Source: JBDZVM01 sp040255675
GTDB lineage: Bacteria; Actinomycetota; Actinomycetes; Acidothermales; Acidothermaceae
Assembly: GCA_040255675.1 (NCBI GenBank)
Contig: JBDZVM010000021.1
Span: 3,973 to 67,972, forward strand
Direction: 5' to 3'
DNA: 64,000 nt
Of the stretch, positions 17,752 through 26,095 are shown piece after piece (position 1 is the stretch's first letter; each line of letters opens with the position of its first letter). The notes under the pieces were generated by a model, which was not told where the DNA came from, did not search any database, and saw nothing but the letters and a program-made list of their open reading frames with translations. The position numbers were made by a program, and so were the translations under genes.

Positions 17752-18315
17752 TTATGGCCGAAGGGCGGCCAGGTCGATCGTCATGGGAACGGGCTCGGCC
17801 AGCGTCACTGTGCCAACTGCCCCGGCGAGCGATGGCCGGTAGGCGCCGTCCGCGAGCGTGAAGGCGTCGAGCGTGACGCCGCCGTCAAGATCGATGATCC
17901 AGTAGTTGGGGATGGCCGATTCGGCGTACTCGGCCATCTTCGCGACGCGGTCGACCCGGGCCGTACCCGGAGAGACGATCTCGATCGCAAGCCGCAATTG
18001 GTCGGCGCGGTAGCGCTTCGGCCCGGTACGCGCGTCGGCCATCGGGACGACGACGATGTCCGGGGCGCGTAGCAACGGGGGAAAGGATTCGACCAAGACC
18101 ACGTCGACGTCTGGCACGGCGACGAGCTGGTGCGCCACGAGCACGGCGTTCAGTTGTGCGCCAAGCAGCATCATCGCGAGCTGATGGTTCGACGTCGGGC
18201 GAGGGCTCATCTGCAAAACACCATCGACGAGCTCGAACCGGCGCGACACATCTTCCGGAAGCGCATCCCACTCCTCCAGCGTCAGCAGATGGTCTGGCCA
18301 GGTGATCGACGTCAT
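17752..18315 (-). CDS. Uma2 family endonuclease-like protein
   Basis: 187 residues. The start at 18315 is fixed by AGGAGG eight bases upstream. The sequence has the DUF820/Uma2 pattern: TLEEWDALPEDVSRRFELVDG, then PDIVVVP, then LAIEIVSPGTARVDRVAKMAEYAESAIPNYWIIDL, with the Asp/Glu-x-x residues of a PD-(D/E)XK nuclease-like fold. Uma2 genes are widespread in Actinobacteria and cyanobacteria and their biology is poorly known. It sits opposite to its neighbours between hisS and aspS, a likely lineage-specific insertion. Confidence 0.85.
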   Translation of the reverse strand: MTSITWPDHLLTLEEWDALPEDVSRRFELVDGVLQMSPRPTSNHQLAMMLLGAQLNAVLVAHQLVAVPDVDVVLVESFPPLLRAPDIVVVPMADARTGPKRYRADQLRLAIEIVSPGTARVDRVAKMAEYAESAIPNYWIIDLDGGVTLDAFTLADGAYRPSLAGAVGTVTLAEPVPMTIDLAALRP

Positions 18316-18395
18316 CGGGTGGTCCTCCTGTCGCATGGCCCTCACCTCGAGGATGGCGATTTTGGGTGGCGAGCGGCGCTCGTTGTCCACAACCC

Positions 18396-18401
18396 TAGGA
18401 T
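18396..18401 (+). promoter_or_regulatory. possible aspS -10 element
   Basis: TAGGAT lies 36 bases before the aspS start codon and resembles actinobacterial -10 hexamers. No clear -35 at 17 bases. Confidence 0.35.
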
Positions 18402-18437
18402 TTGAACACCGCACACGTCTCGACAGGAGAATTTTCG

Positions 18438-20183
18438 GTGATACGCACTCGCGAGGCCGGCACATTGCGCCGCGCCGACGCTGGCACGTCCGTCACGCTC
18501 GCTGGCTGGGTGGCCCGGCGCCGCGATCTCGGCGGTGTCGCGTTCATCGACCTGCGCGACGCGTCGGGCATCGTGCAAGTGGTGTTTCGCGAGGGCGAGG
18601 CCGCCGAGCAGGCCGAGCGCTTGCGCGCCGAGTTCTGCGTCAAGGTCGTCGGCGAGGTTCGCCAGCGGCCGGCGGGCAACGAGAATCCCGACCTCGAGAC
18701 CGGCGAAATCGAGGTGGTGGCGAGCGAACTCGAGATTCTCTCCGAGGCGGCGCCGCTGCCGTTTCCGGTCACCGGGTTCACCGACATCAACGAAGAGACC
18801 CGGCTGAAATACCGCTATCTCGACCTCCGCCGCGAGGGCCCGGCGCAAGCACTAAGGCTGCGCTCGCGAATGAATCGAGTGATTCGCGAGGTGATGAACC
18901 GGCACAGGTTCGTCGAGCTCGAAACGCCCTACCTCACCCGCTCGACCCCAGAAGGCGCTCGCGACTTCTTGGTGCCGGTGCGGTTACAGCCCGGCAGCTG
19001 GTACGCGCTGCCGCAGTCGCCGCAGCTGTTCAAGCAGCTGCTGATGGTTGCCGGTATGGAGCGTTACTTCCAGATCGCACGGTGCTTTCGCGACGAAGAC
19101 TTTCGCGCCGACCGCCAACCCGAGTTCACCCAGCTCGACGTCGAGATGAGTTTCGTCGACCAGGACGACGTCATCGCGCTCGCCGAAGACGTGATCGCGT
19201 CATTGTGGCAAGAGGTGCTTGGCTACGAGGTGACGTTGCCGATTCGGCGCATGACCTACGCCGAAGCGATGAGCCGCTACGGCTCCGACAAGCCCGACCT
19301 TCGGTTCGGCCTCGAAATCGTCGACGTCACCGACTTCTTTGCCCAGACGCCGTTTCGGGTTTTCCAAGCCCCTTATGTCGGTGCGGTCGTCATGCCCGGC
19401 GGTGCCACGCAGACTCGCCGCGAACTCGACTCCTGGACGGAGTGGGCAAAAGCTCGCGGGGCCAAGGGTTTGGCCTACATCCTCGTCGACGAAGACGGCA
19501 ATCTCGGCGGCCCGGTCGTTAAGAACCTCGCCGAGCACGAGCGCGACGGCATCGTTTCGAGGGTCGGCGCGAAGCCCGGCGACGCGGTGTTCTTCGCCGC
19601 GGGGGAGTGGACGCCGTCCGTCACCTTGCTCGGAGCCGCGCGCCTCGAGATCGGGCGCCGGTGCAACCTCGTCGACGAATCGAGGTGGGAATTCCTTTGG
19701 GTCGTCGACGCGCCGATGTTCGAGCCTGACGCCGAGGGCGGCTGGACCGCCGTCCATCACCCGTTCACCTCGCCGAAGCCGGAGTTCGCCGACAACTTTC
19801 ACGAGGTGCCCGCGGAGGCTCTCGCCTATGCCTACGACATCGTGCTCAACGGCAACGAGATCGGCGGCGGTTCGATTCGTATTCATCGGGGCGAAATGCA
19901 GCAGCGGGTCTTCGACGTCATCGGATTGACGAAGGCCGAGGCGGAGTCGAAATTCGGCTTCTTGCTCGAAGCGTTTCAGTACGGCCCGCCGCCGCATGGC
20001 GGCATCGCGCTTGGCCTCGATCGGCTGAGCGCGTTGCTCGCGGGGGTCGAATCGATCCGCGAAGTCATCGCGTTTCCGAAAACGGCGTCGGGTGGCGACC
20101 CGCTCACCGGCGCCCCGACACCGATTACGCCGGCCCAGCGCAAGGAGGCCGGCATCGACGCGGTGCCGGGGCAGGCGCGCTAG
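18438..20183 (+). CDS. aspS: aspartyl-tRNA synthetase (bacterial type)
   Basis: 581 residues from the GTG at 18438, seven bases after AGGAGA. It has the N-terminal OB anticodon-binding fold (TLAGWVARRRDLGGVAFIDL), the class II core with the QSPQLFKQLLM aspartate pocket, motif 2 CFRDEDFRADRQPEFTQLD, the bacterial GAD insertion and motif 3 GGIALGLDRLSALL. It charges tRNA-Asp and, in organisms using GatCAB, possibly tRNA-Asn; that cannot be decided here. Its 3' end overlaps the end of the opposing glycosyltransferase gene by four bases. Confidence 0.95.
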   Translation: MIRTREAGTLRRADAGTSVTLAGWVARRRDLGGVAFIDLRDASGIVQVVFREGEAAEQAERLRAEFCVKVVGEVRQRPAGNENPDLETGEIEVVASELEILSEAAPLPFPVTGFTDINEETRLKYRYLDLRREGPAQALRLRSRMNRVIREVMNRHRFVELETPYLTRSTPEGARDFLVPVRLQPGSWYALPQSPQLFKQLLMVAGMERYFQIARCFRDEDFRADRQPEFTQLDVEMSFVDQDDVIALAEDVIASLWQEVLGYEVTLPIRRMTYAEAMSRYGSDKPDLRFGLEIVDVTDFFAQTPFRVFQAPYVGAVVMPGGATQTRRELDSWTEWAKARGAKGLAYILVDEDGNLGGPVVKNLAEHERDGIVSRVGAKPGDAVFFAAGEWTPSVTLLGAARLEIGRRCNLVDESRWEFLWVVDAPMFEPDAEGGWTAVHHPFTSPKPEFADNFHEVPAEALAYAYDIVLNGNEIGGGSIRIHRGEMQQRVFDVIGLTKAEAESKFGFLLEAFQYGPPPHGGIALGLDRLSALLAGVESIREVIAFPKTASGGDPLTGAPTPITPAQRKEAGIDAVPGQAR

Positions 20184-21850
20184 CAGCCGGCGGCCGGGTT
20201 GGGCGGTGGCTGGGCCGCGACCTGTGTTGAGGTCGGCACTCGCAGCGGTGAGTGCGCGCCGTACACGGTCATCGTGTCGTCGCGATAAACCCGCCGCAAT
20301 GTGCCCGCGTTCGCGGCAACGAGCGCCTTGACGTCGCGGCCAACCACGTGCCGGCAGCCGCCCGTCGCGACGACCACGGTGTCGTAGCCGGCCAGTGAGG
20401 CCGGCATCGAAAACGCCAGCCCGCGAACGGGCACGTTCCAGAATTCCCACGCTGAAAGGCCGCTGACCAGCACCCGCCCCGACAGGTGATGGCGCGCGCG
20501 GACGGCGGCAAGCCGCGACGGGCCGGTGACCTTGGCCGTGGCCAGACGCACCGAGGCGCGCACCGACGTGAACCCGAACACGGTGACGGCGGCGGCCAAC
20601 ATCGCGATCGCGACAGTTCTCGCCGCGACCGCGGTCGCGCGACGAGTGACGATGCGGCCGACCTCCGCGCTTCCGAGCGCGACGAGCGCGAGGTACGCCG
20701 GCATCCACATCACCCAGTAGTAGGAGAGCACGACCCCCGCGATGAACATGTGAAACACCAGCGGCCCGACCAGCGCCGCGACGCACCACCACGTGAGCAG
20801 GTCGTGTCGCAACACGAGGGCGGCGAGGACACAGGCCAACGACGTGACGACCACGACGCTGCCGACGCCGTGCCCGGCGAACCACAGGAAGGTCCACCAC
20901 GGCGGGTGCGCCGTCACTCGGCCCGCGAAGCCGACGAAATGCCCGGCACCTGACTGGTGCGACTGAAACTCGAGCAGGTAGCGAAGCGACGCCCGCGGGT
21001 GCGGCAGCGGCAGGTAAAGCAGTCCGAAGACCAGGACGGCGGTCGCCGACGCCGCGGCGGCCTGGCCGACTCGGCGCACTACCGGTTGAGGCGCCGGCGG
21101 CCAGCCGCGCCTAAAGGCGATTCCGAGTAGCACGGGGACGACCACGCCGAGAAAGCCGTTTTCTTTCGAGGCGCTCGCGAGGCCCGTGACTGCGCCGGTC
21201 GCGACCGCGAGCAGCCACGCGGGCCGGCCCGCGTGCCGAAACCACAGCCACGAAAGCGCGAGCGAAGCGACCATGAACAGTTCGGCGACCGGGTCGAGCA
21301 TGGCGTAGCGGCCGAGGCGGAAAGCGACGTCGGGCACGTGCATCGGCAAGACGGCGACGAGCAACCCGGCCGCGAGGCCTGTCCACCGGTTCGCGGCGCG
21401 GCCGATCCACCACGCCACGATCGCTGAAAGCAGCACGACGCAGCAGCCCGACACGATGCGGTCGGCTGGCACGCTGACGTGCCCGGCCAGCCATTCAGCG
21501 GTGCCGTACAGGTATTTCGCGAGCGGCGGATGCTCGAAGTTGTCGCTGTTCGCTGGCGCCGTCGGCAGCGGCGGGATGTGGGTTGTGCCGTGCAGGTAAC
21601 GCCAGCCGGCTACGGCGTAGGTCGGCTCGTCGGCGGCGACGGCGGGAAAGCGTAAGCGCCACAAGTTTTGGTAGGCGGCCCAGAGCAGGGCGATCGACGA
21701 TACGAGCCAGAACGGGTCGACGCGCCGAGCACGAGCCCGTGATGAGCGCGGCTCGCTGGCAATCTCCGCGACGGCATTCGCTACGTCCACCCGGCACCGA
21801 CCCCGTTCACGCCGACGATCGTACAGGCGCGCCCGCTGAGTGGCGATCAT
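20180..21850 (-). CDS. integral membrane GT-C glycosyltransferase (ArnT/PMT-like)
   Basis: 556 residues with roughly ten or more membrane helices. The first extracytoplasmic loop contains ADEPTYAVAGWRYL, with the Asp-Glu pair typical of GT39/GT83 enzymes that use polyprenyl-phosphate sugars, followed by FEHPPLAKYLYG, the HPP motif common in that superfamily. The C-terminus is a soluble domain (about 460-556). It probably transfers a sugar to a protein or lipid outside the membrane; donor and acceptor are unknown. The ATG at 21850 lacks a good ribosome site and a GTG at 21790 is an alternative, so the N-terminus is uncertain. rarA diverges from it. Confidence 0.85.
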   Translation of the reverse strand: MIATQRARLYDRRRERGRCRVDVANAVAEIASEPRSSRARARRVDPFWLVSSIALLWAAYQNLWRLRFPAVAADEPTYAVAGWRYLHGTTHIPPLPTAPANSDNFEHPPLAKYLYGTAEWLAGHVSVPADRIVSGCCVVLLSAIVAWWIGRAANRWTGLAAGLLVAVLPMHVPDVAFRLGRYAMLDPVAELFMVASLALSWLWFRHAGRPAWLLAVATGAVTGLASASKENGFLGVVVPVLLGIAFRRGWPPAPQPVVRRVGQAAAASATAVLVFGLLYLPLPHPRASLRYLLEFQSHQSGAGHFVGFAGRVTAHPPWWTFLWFAGHGVGSVVVVTSLACVLAALVLRHDLLTWWCVAALVGPLVFHMFIAGVVLSYYWVMWMPAYLALVALGSAEVGRIVTRRATAVAARTVAIAMLAAAVTVFGFTSVRASVRLATAKVTGPSRLAAVRARHHLSGRVLVSGLSAWEFWNVPVRGLAFSMPASLAGYDTVVVATGGCRHVVGRDVKALVAANAGTLRRVYRDDTMTVYGAHSPLRVPTSTQVAAQPPPNPAAGC

Positions 21851-21887
21851 GCGCACCGAGAGGGTGAGGGTCGCTAGTCTCGGCGGG

Positions 21888-23234
21888 GTGAGCTTGTTCG
21901 ACGACGTCGGCGCGAAAGCGCAGCAGGCGGTGGCGCCGCTCGCGGTGCGGATGCGTCCGCGCACGCTCGATGACGTCGTCGGCCAGCAGCATCTGCTGGG
22001 CCCCACGACGCCCCTTCGCCGCATGGTCGACTCGCCGCACAGTGCGGTGAGCTCGATCTTTTTGTGGGGACCACCCGGCACCGGAAAGACCACGCTCGCC
22101 TACGTGATCAGCCAGGCCACCGACAAGCTGTTCGTGGAGCTTTCGGCCGTGAGCGCGGGCGTGAAAGAAGTGCGGCAGGTGCTCGACGACGCACGCCAGC
22201 AGCTCGTCATGTACGGCAAGCAGACCGTGCTGTTCATCGACGAAGTACATCGCTTCTCGAAGACGCAACAAGACGCGCTGCTGCCCGCGGTAGAAAACCG
22301 GCTCGTCACGCTGATCGCGGCAACGACCGAGAACCCTTATTTCTCCGTAATTTCTCCACTGCTCTCGCGGTCGCTGTTGCTCACCCTTCAACCTTTATCG
22401 GACGACGACGTACGCGCCGTCGTGCGACGCGCCCTCACTGACGACCACGGCTTGGCGAGCAAGTACAAGCTCGACCAAGACGCCGAAGACCAACTCGTAC
22501 GCATGGCCGGGGGAGACGCGCGCCGGGCGCTGACCTATCTCGAGGCGGCGGCTGCCGGCGCCGACCAAACGATTACGCTCGAAATCCTGGCGACCGCGGT
22601 CGATCGTGCCGCCGTCCGCTACGACCGTGACGGCGACCAGCACTATGACGTCGCGAGCGCCTTCATCAAGTCGATCAGGGGGAGCGACGCCGACGCGGGC
22701 CTGCACTACCTGGCGCGCATGATCGAGGCTGGCGAAGACCCGCGCTTTATCGCCCGCCGACTCGTCATCTTGGCGAGCGAAGACATCGGCATGGCTGACC
22801 CCACAGCGCTGCAAACCGCGGTGGCGGCTTATCACGCGGTGGCATTCATCGGGTTTCCAGAGGCGAGCCTCACGCTGGCCCACGCCGTCGTGGCGTTGGC
22901 GACGGCGCCGAAGTCGAACGCGGTCACCACGGCGATCGGCGCCGCTCTCGACGATGTGCGACGCGGCCTGGTTGGCACCGTTCCGCCGCACCTGCGCGAC
23001 TCGCACTACGCCGGCGCGAAGAAACTCGACCACGGCGTCGGTTACCTGTATCCGCATGACGATCCGGTTGGGGTGGTCGAGCAGCAGTACGCGCCCGACG
23101 CCGTCAAAGGCCGCACGTACTACCAGCCGACGAATCGCGGAGCGGAACGGACGACGGCCGAGCGGCTCGCTCGTATCCGCGCTGTGCTTCGAGGCGAATC
23201 GTTACGCGGCGAATCGTGCGACGACAGCCGCTGA
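21888..23234 (+). CDS. rarA: replication-associated recombination protein A (MgsA/RarA AAA+ ATPase)
   Basis: 448 residues from the GTG at 21888. The start MSLFDDVGAKAQQAVAPLAV leads to MRPRTLDDVVGQQHLLG; Walker A is GPPGTGKTT, Walker B VLFIDEVHRFSKTQQD, sensor AATTENPYFSV. The C-terminal MgsA domain contains DPRFIARRLVILASEDIGMADP and the YKYP-like ending KKLDHGVGYLYPHD. RarA acts at stalled forks and gaps and interacts with SSB. Neighbourhood aspS-rarA-alaS is conserved in Actinobacteria. The last dozen residues repeat RGES and look variable. Confidence 0.94.
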   Translation: MSLFDDVGAKAQQAVAPLAVRMRPRTLDDVVGQQHLLGPTTPLRRMVDSPHSAVSSIFLWGPPGTGKTTLAYVISQATDKLFVELSAVSAGVKEVRQVLDDARQQLVMYGKQTVLFIDEVHRFSKTQQDALLPAVENRLVTLIAATTENPYFSVISPLLSRSLLLTLQPLSDDDVRAVVRRALTDDHGLASKYKLDQDAEDQLVRMAGGDARRALTYLEAAAAGADQTITLEILATAVDRAAVRYDRDGDQHYDVASAFIKSIRGSDADAGLHYLARMIEAGEDPRFIARRLVILASEDIGMADPTALQTAVAAYHAVAFIGFPEASLTLAHAVVALATAPKSNAVTTAIGAALDDVRRGLVGTVPPHLRDSHYAGAKKLDHGVGYLYPHDDPVGVVEQQYAPDAVKGRTYYQPTNRGAERTTAERLARIRAVLRGESLRGESCDDSR

Positions 23235-23262
23235 ACGCATCGTCCGGTGGAGCTTATGGAGC

Positions 23263-23541
23263 TTAGGGAGCTCGGTAGGCCGCCGAGCGGTTGAACACTC
23301 CCACGACGGTGACGCGCCGCGCGGCGTCATCGATCCGGTAGATCACGCGGTAGGTCCCGCGGCGCGCGCTGTGCCGATCTGCCAGCGGCGCGCGCAACCG
23401 CTTGCTTACGCGTTCGGGGTTGTCGAGAAGCGGTCCGATGATGAACTCGTACGCCGCGAACGCGACGGCTTCTGGCAATTGCTCCGTGAGTTGGCGACGT
23501 GCTGTGGGCGAGATGCTCAGGTGGTAGCGAGCGTCGCTCAC
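23263..23541 (-). CDS. type II toxin, RelE/ParE family
   Basis: 92 residues. The fold is recognisable from YHLSISPTARRQLTEQLPE, the family's KRLRAPLADRHSARRGTYRVIYRIDD core (RxGxYRVxY pattern) and the final VTVVGVFNRSAAYR, corresponding to the RelE VxxVxHRxxxY ending. Such toxins cut mRNA in the ribosomal A site. Its GTG overlaps the antitoxin stop by four bases, so antitoxin is made first. The C-terminal histidine of many RelE proteins is replaced here by Asn (FNR), so target or activity may differ. Confidence 0.9.
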   Translation of the reverse strand: MSDARYHLSISPTARRQLTEQLPEAVAFAAYEFIIGPLLDNPERVSKRLRAPLADRHSARRGTYRVIYRIDDAARRVTVVGVFNRSAAYRAP

Positions 23542-23825
23542 GCCGACGCTCGCCGCGCGCGCATGGCGGCGGACAGGCTCTGTTCCTCCTCGCCTTCCCC
23601 ACGGGCGAGTTCAGCGTCGGAATCGGCCAGGGCGCGAAGTGCGCTCGCGTCGGATAGCAGGGCGATCGTTTCCTCGAGTGAATCTAGGTCTTCGACGGCG
23701 ACTAGCACCGCCGACGGCCGGCCGTGCACGGTCACGGTGACACGCTCATGCTGCTTCGCGACGCGGCTGACCAACTCGGACAGATGCGACTTGACGTCGG
23801 CCAAGGGCAACGTGCTTTCACTCAT
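23538..23825 (-). CDS. type II antitoxin, Phd/YefM family
   Basis: 95 residues from the second ATG (23825); a first ATG at 23831 is also in frame. The N-terminal Phd fold reads LPLADVKSHLSELVSRVAKQHERVTVTVHGRPSAVLVAVEDL and binds DNA; the Glu/Ala-rich C-terminus wraps the toxin. The second ATG is preferred because CATACT lies exactly seven bases before it and no Shine-Dalgarno is present, which fits a leaderless transcript beginning at the start codon. It autoregulates with the toxin in related systems. Confidence 0.88.
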   Translation of the reverse strand: MSESTLPLADVKSHLSELVSRVAKQHERVTVTVHGRPSAVLVAVEDLDSLEETIALLSDASALRALADSDAELARGEGEEEQSLSAAMRARRASA

Positions 23826-23826
23826 A

Positions 23827-23840
23827 GTCATAAGTATGAC
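23827..23840 (-). promoter_or_regulatory. antitoxin operator over a leaderless -10 region
   Basis: GTCATA-AG-TATGAC is a perfect 6-base inverted repeat directly before the second ATG of the antitoxin gene. On the minus strand it overlaps CATACT, a plausible -10 element. Phd-type antitoxins bind such palindromes to repress their own operon; that role is inferred. Confidence 0.65.
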
Positions 23841-23890
23841 CAGTCAGCGACGTCGGTGTCTAGCCGCGAGGCGCTTTCTGAAGCCGCGAG

Positions 23891-25225
23891 TCAAGCCGCC
23901 GCGGCGTCGGGGGCGCGCGTTTTCGATCCGCCAAGCGCGTAGATGCCAGCCAGCAGTGTGCCGACGCACATCGCGGCAGCGCTCAAGGCGAGCGACCAGT
24001 GGATACCGACCGCGACGCCGAGGAACCCGACGGTAAAGCCGCTGCCGGCCCGCAAGCCGTTGGCCGACATGCCGTACACACCGATCACCCGGCCGCGGGT
24101 TCGCGCGGGCGCGAGCAGCTGCACCACGGTTTGCCCGATCGACATCGACGCGAGGTTCGCGACGCCGCCGACGACCAGCATGGCGACGGCGAACGGATAG
24201 TTGTCGGTCGCGGCGAGAAACAGCGTCGACGCCCCGTAGAACGCGGTGCTGACGACCGCCGCTTTGACGTTCGGTTTGATCCGCCCCGTCACCTCGAGCA
24301 GCAGGCCGCCGATCACGCCGCCCGCACCGTTGGCGAAAAGCAGCACCCCGTATGCCGTGCCTGAGTTTCCAGCCCCGAGATCGTGCGCGAAGATCGGCAT
24401 GATCGATTGCATCGAGGCGCCGACGAAAAACGAGCCGAGCCCGGCCAGCATGATCATACAGACCAGTACGTGGTTCGCGCGCACTTCGCGAAGCACCCGA
24501 AGCGATTCCATGATTCCGACGCGCGGTCGTCGCACGCCGTTGTCCCGGGTGTGGCCGGTGAATTTGGTACGAAACAAGAAAAGCGTCAGCGGCAGGTAGA
24601 TCGCTACGTTGACGAAGATGCCGGCTGTAGCGCCGAGCCCGAGTAGCAACGCTGAGCCGACGACTGGCCCGCACAAGACGCCCAGGCTGCGAAAGGTCGC
24701 GTTGAGCCGCACGGCGCTGGGCAGGGCGTCGCGGCCGACGAAGTCGTGCAACATCAACTGTTCGCCCGGGGTCCAGAGCGCGCCCGCGCAGCCGTGCAGC
24801 ACCAACAGCACGCAGGCGTGCCAAATTTGCAGCGAACCGGTGAGAAACAGCGCGCCCCACGCCGCCGACACGAGCATGAAGAGCGCCTGGGCGCCCTGAA
24901 TCAGTCTCCGGCAGTCGAAGCGATCGGCAAGCGAGCCGAAGTACATCGACAGCAGCAAGAACGGCACCCAGTGGCTGATCACCTCGAACCCCGCGAGCGC
25001 CGGCGAGTGAAACTTCTCCCACAGCACCCAGTAGGTGATCACGTGCTCGATGTTGTCGGCCATCATCGAAAGCCCGCCGCCGATCAGGTATAGCCGGCAG
25101 TCGTGATTGCGCAGTGCCGCGAACTTCACGGGCGGCGCAGTGGTTGTTCTGGCGGGGCCGGAGATGATCGTTGTGGCGGCGGCGATATCCGGGACGTGAG
25201 TCGCGATGCCGCAGGCCGCGCACAT
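23891..25225 (-). CDS. major facilitator superfamily transporter (MFS_3, drug/siderophore exporter-like)
   Basis: 444 residues with about ten to twelve membrane helices. The loop MYFGSLADRFDCRRLIQGAQ is the MFS motif A variant (GxLaDRxxrr), and the second half repeats it as LLLEVTGRIKPNVKAAVV; LAPARTRGRVIGVYGMSANG is typical of EntS-like members. It is likely a proton-coupled exporter of an unknown substrate. The first about 35 residues are polar and variable, so the true start may lie further in; no Shine-Dalgarno is clear before the ATG at 25225. It is upstream of the toxin-antitoxin pair on the same strand and diverges from the DUF948 gene. Confidence 0.85.
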   Translation of the reverse strand: MCAACGIATHVPDIAAATTIISGPARTTTAPPVKFAALRNHDCRLYLIGGGLSMMADNIEHVITYWVLWEKFHSPALAGFEVISHWVPFLLLSMYFGSLADRFDCRRLIQGAQALFMLVSAAWGALFLTGSLQIWHACVLLVLHGCAGALWTPGEQLMLHDFVGRDALPSAVRLNATFRSLGVLCGPVVGSALLLGLGATAGIFVNVAIYLPLTLFLFRTKFTGHTRDNGVRRPRVGIMESLRVLREVRANHVLVCMIMLAGLGSFFVGASMQSIMPIFAHDLGAGNSGTAYGVLLFANGAGGVIGGLLLEVTGRIKPNVKAAVVSTAFYGASTLFLAATDNYPFAVAMLVVGGVANLASMSIGQTVVQLLAPARTRGRVIGVYGMSANGLRAGSGFTVGFLGVAVGIHWSLALSAAAMCVGTLLAGIYALGGSKTRAPDAAAA

Positions 25226-25406
25226 AATCTATTTGAGTCCTCGAAAGTGCCGCGTTGTCGCCGCTGTCCGGCGGCAGAACCGGCTCATTCTAGCGGCGCG
25301 CCCAGCCGCCACCGCGAGGCGCGCGGGACGACGCACGCCTTCGGTGCCACGCACCCGATATCCTCAGGCGGCAGCCCATGACGTCCGACTTCAGGGAGTG
25401 AGCGGC

Positions 25407-25853
25407 ATGTCCGTCGGAGACATCGCTGGCTTGATCGCGGCCATCGCGTTCGTCGTGCTCGTCGCGCTGCTCGCCATCCCGCTGCTGAAGCTCGGCAAGG
25501 TGCTCGACGAAGCCAGGCGGCTGGTCGGCTCGGTTACCGACGAGACGGTGCCCCTGATCAGCGGTGTCACGCAGACCGTCGACCACACCAACCACCAGCT
25601 CGAGCGGGTCGACGCGATCACCGCGAACGTGCAGCAGGTCAGCACGAACGTCTCGGCCCTTACCTCCCTGTTCGCCGCCACGTTGGGTAGCCCAGTGGTG
25701 AAGGTCGCTGCCTTCAGCTACGGCGTGCGACGGGCGCTCGGCGAACGAAAGCAGGCGGACGTCGAAAAGCGGGTGCGCGCCGAGATGAAGGCTGAGCGAA
25801 AGTCGGCTCGGCGCGCGCGCAAGACGCGCCCCGACGAGGACACCGCGGCATGA
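25407..25853 (+). CDS. DUF948 family membrane protein
   Basis: 148 residues from the ATG at 25407, eight bases after AGGGAG. One N-terminal membrane helix (IAGLIAAIAFVVLVALLAIPLLKLG) is followed by a long amphipathic helix rich in heptad-like Val/Leu spacing (about 35-95) and a Lys/Arg/Ala tail. DUF948 proteins resemble methyl-accepting helical bundles but their role is unknown. In Actinobacteria this gene and the next small gene regularly precede alaS. It overlaps the next gene by four bases. Confidence 0.85.
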   Translation: MSVGDIAGLIAAIAFVVLVALLAIPLLKLGKVLDEARRLVGSVTDETVPLISGVTQTVDHTNHQLERVDAITANVQQVSTNVSALTSLFAATLGSPVVKVAAFSYGVRRALGERKQADVEKRVRAEMKAERKSARRARKTRPDEDTAA

Positions 25854-26092
25854 GACGGCTTTTCTATATCGCGGTCGGCGCCGGCATTGGGGTTGCCGCC
25901 GTCCGCAAACTCAGCAAGGCGGCGAGCAAGCTGACGCCGTCGGGCATGGCCGATTCGCTTACCGCGACGGTTGGCGGGCTCGGCGCGACGCTGCGCGGGT
26001 TCGTCGACGACGTCCGCGTTGCCATGGCCGAGCGCGAGGCCGAGTTGCATGAGGCGCTGCGAGGCGACGATGACACGAAGCGGGAGCGGTAA
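25850..26092 (+). CDS. small conserved membrane-associated protein (DUF6167-like)
   Basis: 80 residues. It starts MRRLFYIAVGAGIGVAAVRK, a short hydrophobic stretch, then a predicted helical region LTATVGGLGATLRGFVDDVR and a charged C-terminus. Its ATG overlaps the DUF948 stop and alaS begins three bases after its stop, so DUF948, this gene and alaS read as one transcript. Function is unknown; the family name is from memory of the usual gene order. Confidence 0.78.
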   Translation: MRRLFYIAVGAGIGVAAVRKLSKAASKLTPSGMADSLTATVGGLGATLRGFVDDVRVAMAEREAELHEALRGDDDTKRER

Positions 26093-26095
26093 GCC

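Noticed and set aside
18302..19522. Long out-of-frame reading frame over aspS
   Set aside because: Arg-rich shadow of aspS in another frame; aspS itself has full family similarity.
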